From NCBI GenBank assembly GCA_030549775.1, contig CM060177.1, positions 55,926,638-55,990,637 on the forward strand: a stretch of 64,000 bases of DNA, read 5' to 3'. The notes beneath the pieces were generated by a model. The model saw only the letters and a list, made by a program, of their open reading frames with translations. It made no database searches and was not told the origin of the DNA. A program made the translations under genes and the position numbers. Positions 1 through 12,325 of the stretch are shown here, in pieces. The stretch comes from Tamarix chinensis. Lineage: Eukaryota > Streptophyta > Magnoliopsida > Caryophyllales > Tamaricaceae. How positions within the stretch are numbered: position 1 is the first letter of the stretch; every line of letters starts with the position of its first letter.

Positions 1-1496
1 GAAAGAAAAGGGGGAAGTGAAGTAAAGGAGAAGAGGAGAAATTGTGATTTAATTGAAATAAAGAAATTGCTTCTTTAGTTGGTAGAGTCTAGCTACAATA
101 CCAAAATTCTATCCTACCTTAGAACCCTAGCCCCATGATAGCCAAATTTCAAGACCTTTTGATTCTTATATACTTTAGTTCTTTTCAGTGGTGGCGAATT
201 GAGAATAATGGCAAACATATGGGCGATCATTATCATTTGTAGAAGATTTGAGAGTAAACACACATACTAATGAGGACACATGCACATGTCTTGATTCCAA
301 GCCACGCCACACATGAAACAGTTAAGATAATGACATCTAAAACATGACACATAAATCATATAGAACATCCAAGGCACGTAGGATACATGTCACACATTCG
401 GCCTAAGTTACACCCTTGCTCAGTTTAGGTTACCGAGCTATCTTCCGCACTTATATTAAGACACTAAACACCCTTTATAATTATCATACTTAACACATTT
501 TTTTCACATCAAAAACCCAAATCATGACCCTCAGACTCAACTCTCCCTCATACCTCACTCCTCCTCATTTCATTTATTCTTATTATTTCATTTTTCTTTT
601 TCCACCTTCTCAAATTAGGGTTTCCTTCCCAAACCCTAGGTACCCTTATATGACCCTACGTACTATTTTTCACCTCAAGCTTGCAGACTCCCAAACAGAC
701 CTTCCATCAATTTCCCCATGTCCCAAAGTAATTTTTCATAAGTAAGGTTCGCCCCCATGCAGACCTCAACCTCCCCATGCAAATCCTATCATTTCCACCA
801 TGCCAAACTCTATCATTCCCATGCAAACCCTAGTTCTCCCATGCAACCTCATTTTCTCCCACTCTTCCCTTTGTTTAATTTCCCCCCCTTTTTTTCATCA
901 TTTCACAGATTACAGATTACCTAGGTCGTCCATACCTACTCTAACCAACGTACTTCCCCTTGGTTATCTTAGTCGCTTATTTTTCTCTTTCAAGCCCCCA
1001 CTCCACAACTCCTCATCAAAACACCTAGCAATGCAAGTCGTAGGGGTCACATCACATCACATCATCTTTGTACCATACCATATTAGTACATACAGACAAG
1101 ATCACGAGAAAATACCTCGGTTCCATGTTGCGCTACATAAATACACAGATTACATATAGATTATAGCATACAACCACACAAGGCATACAAGACAGGTAAA
1201 ACATGCAATACACATAGGTGGCCTTAGTTACGTCCTTACCTAAATCGGCGACGGGCTTGGAGCACGCTCCTACATCTCCTAGGGTTTGACCCGGTTTACC
1301 TATAAGAGGGAAATACTAAGGGTTAATCTCTCTCTACCTGAATTACCATAATTCCTATCTTACCCCTATCATGGCCTAATACTAAGGCTAATATTAATAA
1401 TAGTAGTTTATAATTAAAAAGGGTGGGGTTATTATCATTCTCAAGGTAGTTAAACGAATGACCACTAATCAAAGTACGCCTTAGTAAATCCATAGT

Positions 1497-1882
1497 TATC
1501 AAAGTAAAGGGTTTTAATATTACTAATAACAATATTATTATTAACACCAATAATAATAGTAAAAATACTACTAATAATAGTAATAGTGTTTACAATGATA
1601 ATAATGTTGATAATAACAATTGAAATCGTAGTAATATCGGTGATGATAATAATAATAATAATAATAATAATGATAATAATGATAATAATGATGATAGCAA
1701 CAACCATGATCTGATAATAATCATAATAATAGTAATAATAGTAATAACAATAATAATGATAATAATAATAACAACAATAATATTGGTAATGATAATAATA
1801 CTAATAATAGTGCAAATAGCCATAATAATACTAAAAATAATAATGGGGATAACACAACGATAATAAGAGTTAGAACAATAAC

Positions 1883-1914
<32 letters not shown>

Positions 1915-2205
1915 AATAATGTTAATGACAGTAATAATAATAATAATAATAATAAGAATGGTAATAATAATGTTGATAACATTAGTAATAATAATAATAC
2001 TAAGGGTAAGAATAATAATAATAACAATAATGGCAACTACAACCACCATAACCATATTATTAATAATAATGATAATGATAGTAATATTAATAGTAACAAT
2101 ACTAGTATTAGTAAAACTACTAAAATAATAATAATAACAATAGAGATACTAAAGATGTTAGTCATAGTTAAAGTAACAAATATGATAATCATAATAATAA
2201 TAATG

Positions 2206-2247
<42 letters not shown>

Positions 2248-2440
2248 GTAATAGTAGTAATAGCTTAACAAGGTCTTATAGTTAATTAACACCATTAATT
2301 AGAGGTTCTTAGGGTAAGATTGGGTCCTAGTAATAATAATAAGGGTGGTAGTATTAGTAATAATAATAATATAGTAATAATAATGATAATGTTAATATTA
2401 GCCATAATAACACTAATAATAGTAGTTAATAGTATTAAAA
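1497..2440. repeat. Degenerate (AAT)n microsatellite block in LTR A
   Basis: About 0.9 kb is made almost entirely of AAT/AAC/GAT/AGT triplets. Uninterrupted AAT runs lie at about 1648-1672 and 2211-2246. The block sits at the same place as the AAT/ATT blocks of B, C, I and J, between the GC-rich block and the CCATGCAAACC minisatellite region. Poly-isoleucine and poly-leucine frames here are a product of the repeat. Confidence 0.9.
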
Positions 2441-2935
2441 TCATTAATCACTTTTATTATTTAAAATCTAGGGTTCAGGGAGTTGGGTAACCTGGCTGGG
2501 ATGGTGGCACCGGCGGCAGCGGCGGCGGTTGAGGAGGAAGAAATTGGGAAAGGTGGCTATGGAGGCTAAAGGAGGAGAAACTAGGGGAAAGTGGAAGTGT
2601 AGGGTGGTAGAGCAGGCACTCCTGGTGGTTTTGGGGGGTGGTGATGGTGCTGCAAGCGGCGGTACAGCCGGCGGTGGCGGCGCGAAGGTGGCGCAGGGCT
2701 GGAAGGGTCGATTTGGGGAGAGGTTTTCCCATGGCCGAGGCAGCACGTGCGGCGCGAGGTAGGGAAGCTAAGGGGTTGGTTGTGTAGAGGGCGGTGCAGG
2801 GAGGATGTTGGTGGCGCGGGCAGGTGGCAAAGGTGACTGAAGGCGGAGGAAAGGGCGGCCGAAGGTGGGGCGGCGCGCGTTGGGATTTCTCTAGGTTCCA
2901 GGTTTTTCAAACCTGATTCAGACGGCCTTCGGGGC

Positions 2936-2943
2936 TACTTATA
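2936..2943 (-). promoter_or_regulatory. TATA-like box of LTR A
   Basis: On the minus strand this reads TATAAGTA followed by GCCCC, inside the GC-rich block. It matches the position of TATAAATA in B (32789-32796) and C (45928-45935). Calling it a core promoter is inference from sequence and from conserved position. Confidence 0.45.
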
Positions 2944-3905
2944 GGCAAATCGGGATGGGAAAACGACAAAGATGCGAGGGGGAGTCGGGGGTTAGGTGCT
3001 TGCGTGTCCGGTGAGGCTGGCCGGCGTAGGTATGCTGTTGTAGACCGAGACCCATCGAGGGGGAAAGAAGAAGAGGATTGTGTGCGAGAATGGCAGAATC
3101 GATTGGTCACATCTGTAGTGGAGTCAACGGGGATGAAAGAGCGAAATGACCGGTGATATTGGCGTGGCGTTGAAGGTTTAGCTTGCCGGAAAAATTTTCG
3201 GTTGCAGATGGTGAAGGACGACGACGTCGCGAGGAAGAAGAAGAGGAAGAGGCTGGACCGGCGGTCCAGCAGAAAAGAATAGAAAGAAAGAAAAGGGGGC
3301 GGGCCGAACCGGCCCGGGAGAAAAAGGGAAGGAGGGGTGCGGGAGAGGGACGGGCCGCGAGGTGGAGGTGATGGGCCTGGCAGGCCGGCCTAGTCGGGGA
3401 AAAAAATAAGGAAGAGAAGGGGAAATAAAGAAAAAGGAAAAAGGAGGGAGAAAAAGGGGGAAAAAAAGGGAAATTAGTGGTTGGATTAATTAGCATGATT
3501 TGAAGTAAATTTTGGGTTTTTAATAAAATAATTATATTAAAATAGTAATTAAATTCTCTTCTTAGGTTAATTTAGGGATTTTTGAAGAAATTTTCGGGAA
3601 TTCCATTTTAATTAACAAAACACTCTAATTTTCTCCAATCAAATTATTCATAAAGTTTTTATTAACTTAAAACTATTTTCTCCTTCTTAATTCAAATAAA
3701 ATAATTTATTTAATTAATTTCCAATTAAAATCCTTAATTATCTTAAAATACCAAAAGTCCTCCAATTTAAAATACTCATAAATTCCTTCTTGATTCATCC
3801 TAATTAATTCCCTTTCATTTCAACAAAAGTAGCTTATTTTAATTAATTTCCTAATAATTTCCTATTCGGCCATGATTTCCTAAATTAGGGTTTTGGGGTA
3901 TTTTA

Positions 3906-4339
3906 GAGAGAGGGAGGAAAGTGAGGGAGAATAAAGAAGGCGAGATATGCTTCAAGAAGTGCTTTTTGGGGAAATTTAACTAAATAGATTGATCTAAATA
4001 ATGTAAAAATAATCAAAAAGCACCAAAATATACTCATTAGCACAAATAGATTCTACTTAGAAGTTTTTATAAACATTATAAAGAGATTCAAATCAAAATT
4101 AGAAAAGGATCTAAAATCACAGGATTACTAGTCGATTGGTTTGAGCAAATTAGTCCACTATTTTGTCAAGAATAAATTATCAATCTCTGAGCATGTTAGT
4201 TTGTTAAATCAATCAATTGGTATAATTGAAATTCATATTTTCATTATGATTTCAAGCCCTTTTCAAAACCAAAACTAATTTATTTTACATTGACATAATT
4301 TTAAATACAATTTAATGGATTTTAGGATAGGGCATTGCA
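3906..4339 (-). mobile_element. 5' end of an older LTR-like element (L)
   Basis: The plus-strand sequence ends in TAGGGCATTGCA. This is similar to the end of K at 23437 (TAGGGCATTACA), and the ~25 bases before it also resemble each other. Read on the minus strand this is a TG-type LTR start. The rest of L would lie to the left, interrupted by copy A. The text has the CGATTGG motifs found in H and K. No coding sequence is seen. Confidence 0.4.
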
Positions 4340-5577
4340 CTTTTATTCCCCTAACTATGTGGTGGGATTTCCATTAATGCTTATTTAATATTAAGCTATT
4401 TAAAGCTAATAACTAAGTTTACTTACTCTTTTAAAGTCATAAAAAACTTATTTGGATTTTTCCACTAAGACCTTAACAAAATATATTGAGTATGCCGAGG
4501 ATTATGACCCATTTAATCCATCCATTAGGTTATCAATCCATGTCATTAAATTTATTTCACTCATTAAATAGCCATATAGCAGCATTAGGTATAATCTCCA
4601 AGCATATCCAAGAAGAAAGATCAAAATCTCATGATATAGCTAAACTAATTGATTCGTTTGGTGTAACCAATCGAATGGTTTCACAAACTAGTTGATTGGT
4701 TTGGGCCAACTAGTTAATCAATTTAGCTCAACCAAACCCAAGGTTCCCTCAAACCAATCGATTGCTTTGGCCAAACTAGTTGACCATTATAAGATTAGTT
4801 AATTGGTTCTACCAAATCAATTGATGGGTTTAAGTAGAGAGCGATAAAGATCACCACATACCTATTGGTCAAATAGTTTAAGCCAACTAATTGACTGGTC
4901 TAAGAACTAGTGCATCAATTTGACTTAACTAGACTATCAATTTTTCCCTAAAAGCATATAACAGACATTTTTCATGCAAGCATCTTACTAGTACTTATCA
5001 ACTCATAAGCTGAAACATGCTTCAAAATTAATCAAATCTACACAATTTCTCTAAAATCATGCCCTTTTCTTAGGATTCTCAAATAAATCGACATGAAACA
5101 ATATAAAGCTAAATCCTCATGCAACCCTAGAAAATTAGCACTTAGAAGAATACACCACATTACATGACTAACCAAACCACATTTTAGAAGTAAGAATGAC
5201 TTACTTGATGAAAGAAAAAAAAAATCTCAAATGGAAAAAATCAACCAGGAAGATATTCAACTCCCAAACCTATTAAAAAAGTAAGTTAAAGCTTGATAAA
5301 TCCATTAATACTTTTCACAATTTTGAATTCAAATTAGAAGGAAGAAACTTACCACCTTTAAAAAAAATAAAGAGAATTTATGTTGAAAGAGAGACACAAC
5401 TTCCTCCCAAATCTAACCCTCCCTTGCTTAAAAATAAACAATAAGGAGCTAGAGAAAAGATCATGAGAGTGGAAGGGAACAGAAAGTAAGCTTTAAGTGG
5501 GAGGAAAAAAACAATGGTGCTGAAGAGCTGGAATACCTAGGAGACTACAAAAAAGGGAGTAGAAGGGGTAATGAGAG

Positions 5578-5587
5578 CTATTTATAG
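5578..5587 (-). promoter_or_regulatory. TATA-like box of LTR-like element K
   Basis: CTATTTATAG is a palindromic TATA box in the context AGAGCTATTTATAGCTAA. The equivalent site in H is CTATAAATAG at 53314-53323, at the same spacing to a shared downstream block. The promoter role is inferred. Confidence 0.45.
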
Positions 5588-6923
5588 CTAACAAATCGGT
5601 ACAATAATAAGTGGGGTTATGTGCAGATAAAAAACCCTAATTTCTACCATTCAAATTTGATATAAATGGATTTTTTTTTTGTTAAAGATAGCTCAACCTC
5701 CTTTCCACAACTAAAATGGTAATTTCATGAGAACGCGGGTTAAATGTGCCTAGAAAATATCAAACACAAGATAGGAAATGTACAATCAATGCGGGAAGGA
5801 ATATCCTAGCTAAGTAGAGACATTCTAAAATAAAACAATGATTCCAAAAGTGTGCAGAGGAGAGAGGGGGAATAAGACAAAGTTATGGATATTCTCTCCC
5901 TCAATTATCCAAATCGAATGCATGATAGGAAGGGTAAAGAATCTCTAAAGAATAACTCAGAATGGGATTATCAAAGTTCTATTTTGGTATAATAAGTTTT
6001 TCTAGAATTATCAATTTTTGAAAATATACTTAGACAAACTAGTAGATCAATTCAATTGAACAAAATTCTTTAGCTGAAATGGTGAACCAATCGATTTGTT
6101 CACAGAATGAATCGATCTATCACCTTGAAAACTTATTTTATTCAATTTTCTAAGGTTATTCAAATCTAACTTTTTCTAAAATATAATTATAATTTCAAAT
6201 TAAAATCAAACATTATCAAATTTTAATAAACATTATAAGTTCTAATTCAATAAACCTTACAAATAGATGGGATTTTGCAAAAGATCATGACATAAGTCAT
6301 AATATCATCAAATAAAGTCAAAATAAAAATATTATGGCCCTAGATATATTTTTCCTAATTTTTAAATATTTTTAATCCAAGGAAGATCAATGGATAAGCA
6401 AAGAATATAAAAAATACCAAACAAATCCCAAAATACTAACAATTATGGGAAGGTATAAACTAATGATAGGAATCCAAATATGTAAAAATATTTGGCAAAG
6501 GAAAAACTAACAAGCTATAATAAATCGAAAAGTACGAAATAAAAATCATTGCACAACTCCGATTAATATCCTAGACTCTTTAATAGATAAATCGATGGCC
6601 GAACCCCTGTCCAAAAGTCTTATTTTGTAAAAAAACTTTATTCCAATTATTATATAATATATTTCCCTATATTATCATGATTAATAATCACACATTCCAC
6701 ATACCTTAGGCTTTAATAATATCTATACATAAATACACATAGAATATCAAGTTTATAGATAGGGTTTCTTATAAATAGTGTATTACACAAGGTGTAAAAA
6801 TGGACGAAAAGGTTGGAGATGAATGAAGATGGTGATGAACGACACTCAAATAAGATGAAGAAAGAAATGAAGGTTGGGTAAATTGGATATATAAGACCTA
6901 TGAATAATGTACATACACAAAAG

Positions 6924-6928
6924 ATAAG
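6924..6928. repeat. Target-site duplication of Athila-1, left copy
   Basis: ATAAG directly precedes the TGATAAAG start of the 5' LTR. The identical ATAAG follows the 3' LTR at 22463-22467. Confidence 0.85.
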
Positions 6929-8405
6929 TGATAAAGTGAATGTTTCCTATATTTTTACCTCTCTTTCCCTTAGCTTTGGGACTTTATTTAATCTCTTTCA
7001 CATATTTTGCTATGGTTTTGGCCTATTATTTGCACTACCATTTTCTTGAGCCTTGTGTTGTAGGATTGCCCACAAAAACACGAAGAGCGAGAAAGAATTA
7101 CTTATTTTTGAAGCAATGAGAGCTAAAAGATATGCCAAGATATCCTTAAGAAGACTCAAAAAGGGAGTGTATGGTTGGCTGCACACCCAGTTGAATAGCC
7201 TTGAATCTATCCCATGTGTTTATAGAAGAAAATATAATCACACTACTAGGTTGTGCTAGAACTACACGGTCGTGCAAAATTCTAAACTGAAAAGTCGAGG
7301 CTAAAAATATTACATGATCGTGCAAAGTCAAAATTTTCAAATTGCCAAGAGCTGAGAAATTGCACGGTTGGGCCATGCAAGGGCTACACAGCCATGGCGT
7401 AGTAGTCCTCCCCACGATCTACGTGCGCGACATGACCAACATGATGGGAAGTTTTATGGCACGCCTCAAGTACTTCTTAAGGGGAGAGAAAGGGAGAGGG
7501 AGAGAGAGAGAGAGGATGTTTTAGAAGAGTGATACACCCATCATTACCAAGCATAGCTTCATGTAATAGCTTGTTTCTTTAGTTTTAATCTTTTGGGAGA
7601 TTCAATTAGGTAATTTATGATGGTTGGTTCGAATCAACATTGCACTCTTTCGGATTACAATTATTTCAATCTAATTCTTCTTCTTCTTTTTATCTATTAC
7701 ATTGTTATTATGCTCATCATGCTATTTATTTCGTTCATTTTATTTGCAAGTATGAGTGAGTACTCTCTTTTCTAGAATTAGACTTAGGTACCGTTTTAGT
7801 AATCGATATGATGAAATAAAGTATTGTGTCATATGATTGATTCATTGACATTGTTATATATGCTATATTTTATTGTTGTAAATTGGATTTGATGAAATCT
7901 GACCTCTATAGATGTAATCAACAACTGAAAGGATGATATTATTATCGAAAATTAGCATATATATGGGAATTTAAGCAATCACAAAAGTAGATGTTTAATT
8001 CTTAGGGACTCTAAAATTGGTGGTGCTTAATGGGTTTAATTTAATTTGTAAGTCATGAAAGTAGTCGGTAAATTAGATTAAATACATTCTTATACCTTGA
8101 AAGAGGCTAACGAATACGATTTGACTAATTGTCCACAGTTAGTGAATTAATCTACAGCATAAGTATTATTTCATTATTGATTATTAATACAGAGACCAAA
8201 GTTCGATCGTAGGTTTCATTCCTATTGTTTAGTATCTTCAAGTTAGAATGCTTTTCGTAATTATTCTTTTCATCCAAATGCATACCTCCACCTTTTGTAT
8301 ATTTAGATAGTTAAAATAGTAAAGAAGTGTAATCAATTATGAACTCTCTATGAGATATGGCCTTGAAATGCTATAACGAATCCGTGCACTTGTTGAAATA
8401 ACACA
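6929..8405 (+). mobile_element. 5' LTR of Athila-1
   Basis: It starts TGATAAAGTGAATG and ends AACACA. It pairs with 21383-22462. It contains clustered ACGGTCGTGC-type motifs (7264-7430) and a GA-rich run (7484-7515). Compared with the 3' LTR it has about 430 more bases (about 7672-8095) and lacks about 80 bases near 7100. The short frames 7053-7259 and 7342-7524 are LTR sequence, not genes. Confidence 0.9.
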
Positions 8406-8414
8406 ATAAATTTT

Positions 8415-8432
8415 AGGTGTTATTGCCAAGGA
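8415..8432 (+). other. Decayed primer binding site of Athila-1 (tRNA-Asp type)
   Basis: The site lies ten bases past the 5' LTR and reads AGGTGTTATTGCCAAGGA. The usual Athila/Tat site is TGGCGCCGTTGCCGGGGA, complementary to the 3' end of plant tRNA-Asp (recalled). Twelve of 18 positions match, and five of the six differences are C-to-T or G-to-A. Confidence 0.8.
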
Positions 8433-8667
8433 CTTTGGCTAATTGATATTTTGTACTTTATTATTTTGGCTAGACTAAATCCTTTAATTCCCTTATATTA
8501 TTTATCTTCACTCGTTGATTGTTTTCTATATTCACTTTTACGAACCTTTTATGCAACGATCCTTTTAACTTAGGCTCCTAAGAGAGCTTGAACCTAAGAT
8601 CGAACAAATATTGACTACATTGCAGAGGTGGATGATTGAGACAAAAGCAAGCGCGAGTTCAGAAACC

Positions 8668-9882
8668 ATGGATGACACTAACGGAGATGAGGAGCAGCAT
8701 CACTTTCTTAAAAAGCTTGCAACTCTAAATGTATATGAGATGCAATCAAGCATCTAGAAACCTAATGTAGCTACCAACAATTTCGAGCTCAAACCTGTGC
8801 TGCTCAATATGGTTCTGCAGAATCAATTTAATGGTAGGTTAGTGGAGGACCCTAACTTACACATTTCTATTTTTCTCGAGTATTGCAATACCTTAAAGAT
8901 GAATGGAGTGTTGGATGACGTAATCAAGTTTTGGTTATTTCCATTCCCCTTGCGGGACAAAACAAGGGCCTAGTTATAACCACTTCCCCCTAGGTCCATT
9001 ACCACTTGGGATTAGCTTTCTCAAGCCTTCCTCAACAAATAATTTCCATCATTTAAAATAGTTTGATTGAGGAACCTAATTATGAGCTTCATCTAAAAGG
9101 ATGGTGAATCACTCTATGATGCATGGGAGTGCTACAAAGACATGTTACAAATGTGCCCACATCATGGGTTCAAATAATGGTTATTGTTCCATATGTTGTA
9201 TAATGGCTTACATTACAACACCAGGTTGACTTTGGATACAGTAGTAGGAGGCACCCTCATGAATAAAAGTATACCAAAAGCCAAGCAACTAATTGAAGAT
9301 ATGGCTCAGAATCATTACCAATGGTCAGGTGAGCATTCTGTAGGTAAGAAAAGCAAAAAGTATGACATTGATACTCTAGATCATCTTTCTTCATGAGTTG
9401 ATGCATTATTTCAAAAAAAAAATGAACTAAGTGTTAATGCATTAACAACCCCCTACCGTTTGTGAGATTTGTGGCATTATAGGACACTTATCTATGGAAT
9501 GTCAATCGGTTACTCCTCCACCCCCAAAGCAACCCTAGTAGACCATGTTAACTATGCCCATAACTTCAACCGAAAGGGAGATCCATTTTCCCCCACCTAC
9601 AACCCTAGATGGTGTAACCATCCAAACCTGTCTTACAAGAACCCACCTCAGAACCCTATCCCTCAATCAAATTTTAGGCCCCCAGGTTTCCAAAACCTTA
9701 GACCACCATTTATGTCTCCTCCCAAGTCAAATCTTGAGTTGATGATGGAGAACTTCATAGCCTCTCAAAACAAACAAACTGAGGATTTGAAGAATTCAAT
9801 CAACAACTTAAGCTCTAAGGTTGAATCCCTAGCCACCCACAATAAAATGTTAGAAAATCAAATCATCCAAGTGGCTCAATAA
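8668..9882 (+). pseudogene. gag: Athila-1 gag (broken)
   Basis: Gag is the capsid/nucleocapsid polyprotein that packages element RNA in cytoplasmic particles. Translation from the ATG at 8668 gives a gag-like stretch with several stops, including the recognisable DAWECYKDMLQMCPHH near 9110-9160. An open piece follows at 9184-9396. A complete CCHC zinc knuckle at 9461-9502 (CEICGIIGHLSMEC, spacing CX2CX4HX4C) is out of frame with its neighbours. A proline/asparagine-rich tail ends in a coiled-coil-like segment (9700-9882). The start codon is the first plausible ATG after the PBS and is not certain. The same gag domain occurs in element F at 40111-39770. Confidence 0.85.
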
Positions 9883-10850
9883 TTGGGATCTTCCTCTTTG
9901 CCTACTAGAATGCTTCTTGGACAGTTGAAGACAAATCCTAAGGGTCGTTAACGTTATAGCCCTTCAAACTGGAAAAGAGTTGGGGTCCCTATTTTATGGA
10001 AGGAAATAGAAGAGGGAATTAGAGGAGTCAAAGAGGAAGTGGAAACACAAAGAGAAGACACACATGTTGAGAATGAGACCACCTTAGGGAAAGATACCAA
10101 GGTGGAAAAGTATGTCCCTCTGCCACCATATAAACCTCCCTTGCCATTCCCTCAATGACAAGCAAAATTAAGATTAGAAAAACGATTTGGAAGGTCTATA
10201 GAAATTCTAAAGAAATTGCAAATCAATATTCTATTTGTGGAAGCCATATCACAAATGCTTGCCTAGCCAAATATTTGAAAGAAATCCTCTCCAATAAAAG
10301 ACAGTTAGAAGAGTGTGAGACAGTAGCACTAGGGCAGGAATGTAGGGATATTAGTCAAAATAAGCTCCCACGTAAGCTTAAAGATCCCGGTTCATACTCT
10401 ATTCCCTACACTATCATTAATATCTCCATTAATCGTGCACTTTGTGATCTTGGAGCTAGTTTTAGTTCAATGCCTCTTTTTGTTTGTAAGAAGCTATGGA
10501 TGGGAGATTTGAAGTTGGTAAAAAAACCCAGTAGGTATATTAGTAAATGTACCTATCGAGGTTGGTAAGTTTTACATTTCGATTGATTTCACCATTTTAG
10601 AAATAGGGGAAGATGCTCAAATTCCCATCATTTTGGGAAGACCTTTCTCAGCTACTATAGGAGCAGTGATAGATGTGAAGAATGGAAAACTCTCCCTCAA
10701 TATTAGGGAATAGAAAGTAGATTTTGACTTACCTTCCATTGTGAAATTTCCATTAATTGATGATACTTGTTGCAGCACTGATACGGTGGACAGGATGATC
10801 CAAGAAGATCTTACTAATTTATTTAAGAATATCCACTAGAGAAATGTTTA
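9883..10850 (+). pseudogene. Athila-1 gag-pol linker and aspartic protease (broken)
   Basis: After gag comes a charged linker, with a proline-rich VEKYVPLPPYKPPLPFPQ segment at about 10108-10158. A retropepsin-like region follows to about 10770. The catalytic triplet region can be recognised as LCDLGASFSSMPL near 10440-10480; the family has D-S/T-G or D-L-G at this site. Further on, PIILGRPFSATIGAVID (10623-10673) is the typical Gypsy protease C-terminal motif. Frameshifts and stops break the domain into at least three frames. In function it would mature the gag-pol polyprotein. It runs directly into the reverse transcriptase. Confidence 0.75.
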
Positions 10851-12325
10851 ATGAGGGATGAACTAATCCATAAAGGTGATGAAGAAATAGCTGCTTATGC
10901 TACCATGCTTGGAGAGGATCATGCTTATGCAAAAAAATTAGGTGTAGTGACCCTAATTGGAAGAGAATTGTATGGCTTCTCATGTATAGAAAAAGCTGCA
11001 CCTAAGGTAAAGACAAAACCTCTCCCTCCCTCTCTTAGGTATGAATTTCTGGATTCAAAAGGTGAATATCCTATAATTGTAAATGATAGCATGAATAAAG
11101 AAGAAGTTGAAAATTTACTTAAACTTCTTAATCTGCACAAAGATGCCATAGGATATTCTATTGAAGACATGAAAGGTATTAATGCTTCATTCTACATGCA
11201 TCATATTTTATTAGAAGAAGGACATAAGTCCTCCATTGAGCATCAACGACGGTTAAACCCAAACATGAAGGAGGTTGTGAAAAAGGAAGTGCTTAAGCTC
11301 CTAGACACAGGAATCATTTACCCTACCTTAGATAGTGAGTGGGTAAGTCTTGTTCAGGATGTACCTAAGAAAGGGGGCATAATTTTCATAAGAGATGGGC
11401 AAAATGAACTAATTCCAACAAGAACAATCATCGGGTGATGCATGTGTATTGACTATAGGAAGTTAAATAAATCCACCCAAAAAGATCATTTCCCCCTTCT
11501 TTTAATCGATCAGATGTTGGAAAGATTAGCTAGGCACTCTTGTTTTTGCTACCTAAATGGGTACTCCGGATTCTTTCAAATCCCTATCCACCCTAGTGAT
11601 TAAGAAAAGACAACATTTACATGCTCATATGACACTTTTGCTCATAGGAGAATGCCATTTGGTTTGTGTAATTCCCTAGCCACTTTTCAACACTATATGA
11701 TGCTCATATTCTCCGATTTTATTGAAAGTATTATGGAAGTATTTATGGATGATTTCTCTATTTATGGCACCACCTTTGATGATTGCCTCGATAATTTTGC
11801 TAAGGTCTTAAAATGATGTAAATAATTGAACATTGTTCTTAACTGGGAAAAGTGCCATTTTATGGTACAAGAGGGAATTATTCTAGGTCACTTAATCTCT
11901 AATAGGGGGATTGAAGTTGATAGAGCAAAAATTGACATTATTGATAAGATGCCTCCCCCAACTAATGTAAAAGGTGTTTAGAGTTTTCTAGGCGATGCTG
12001 GATTCTATAGGAGGTTCATAAAAGATTTCTCAAAAATTTTCAAGCCTCTAACCCACCTCCTCGTCAAGGATACCCTTTTTGAATTTGATCAATCTTGTTT
12101 GAATGCTTTTAGTAGGCGAAAAGAAGCATTGACCACTACCCCGGTTATGAGACCGCTTGATTGGAGCCTTCCTTTTGAGGTAATGTGTGACACCATTGAC
12201 TATGCCATTGGGGCTGTTCTTAGACAAAGGAAGGATGGGAAGATGTATGCCATATACTATGCCGGTAGGACTTTGCATGATGCACAAATGAACTATGCTA
12301 TAACTGAAAAGGAACTCCTAGCTAA
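10851..12325 (+). pseudogene. pol: Athila-1 reverse transcriptase and start of RNase H (broken)
   Basis: The best coding remnant in the window is the open frame 10851-11438 (195 aa). It covers the RT N-terminus with LLDTGIIYP, then hits a stop. Continuing in the same frame one reads MPFGLCNSLATFQ (about 11651), the catalytic box as FMDD (11742-11753), LGHLISNRGIEVD (about 11884) and FLGDAGFYRRFIKDFS (about 11986). The RNase H start follows as CDTIDYAIGAVL (about 12188). Catalytic aspartates are still readable, but at least five stops interrupt the frame. The RNase H domain ends at ITEKELLA near 12325, where a deletion begins. The enzyme would copy element RNA into DNA inside the particle. Confidence 0.9.

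Larger units (their letters stand above)
1..3905 (-). mobile_element. Long LTR copy A, truncated by window edge (3' part outside)
   Basis: This is a member of the 5-kb LTR family seen complete as B, C and D. On the minus strand it begins at 3905 with TAAAATACCCCAAAACCC, close to the start of copy I. It then passes an AT-rich stretch (3480-3905), a G-rich block on the plus strand (2466-3470), an AAT-rich block (about 1497-2440), and a region with repeated CCATGCAAACC motifs and AAATTAGGGTTT that also occurs in C. By comparison with C, roughly 1 kb of the element lies before base 1, so its TSD cannot be tested. The first ~460 bases align less clearly with B and C. The terminal dinucleotide has decayed from CA to TA on the plus strand. 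No coding domain is present. Confidence 0.75.
4340..6928 (-). mobile_element. Old LTR-like element K, left part (promoter-distal)
   Basis: This resembles H on the opposite strand. Both contain many CAATCGATTGG-like motifs and a shared block around AAGTAAGAATGACTTACTTG (5190-5209), whose complement lies in H near 53697. The distance from TATA box to this block is about 370 bases in both. K is split by Athila-1 and continues at 22468. Its left limit next to L is not resolved. No open protein frame of interest is seen; short frames such as 4486-4695 look accidental. Confidence 0.5.

Noticed and set aside
1465..2128. Poly-isoleucine/leucine frames
   Set aside because: Direct translation of AAT/ATT triplet repeats, which lack stops in some frames. 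The same applies to 31295-31566, 45005-45265 and 56764-57199.
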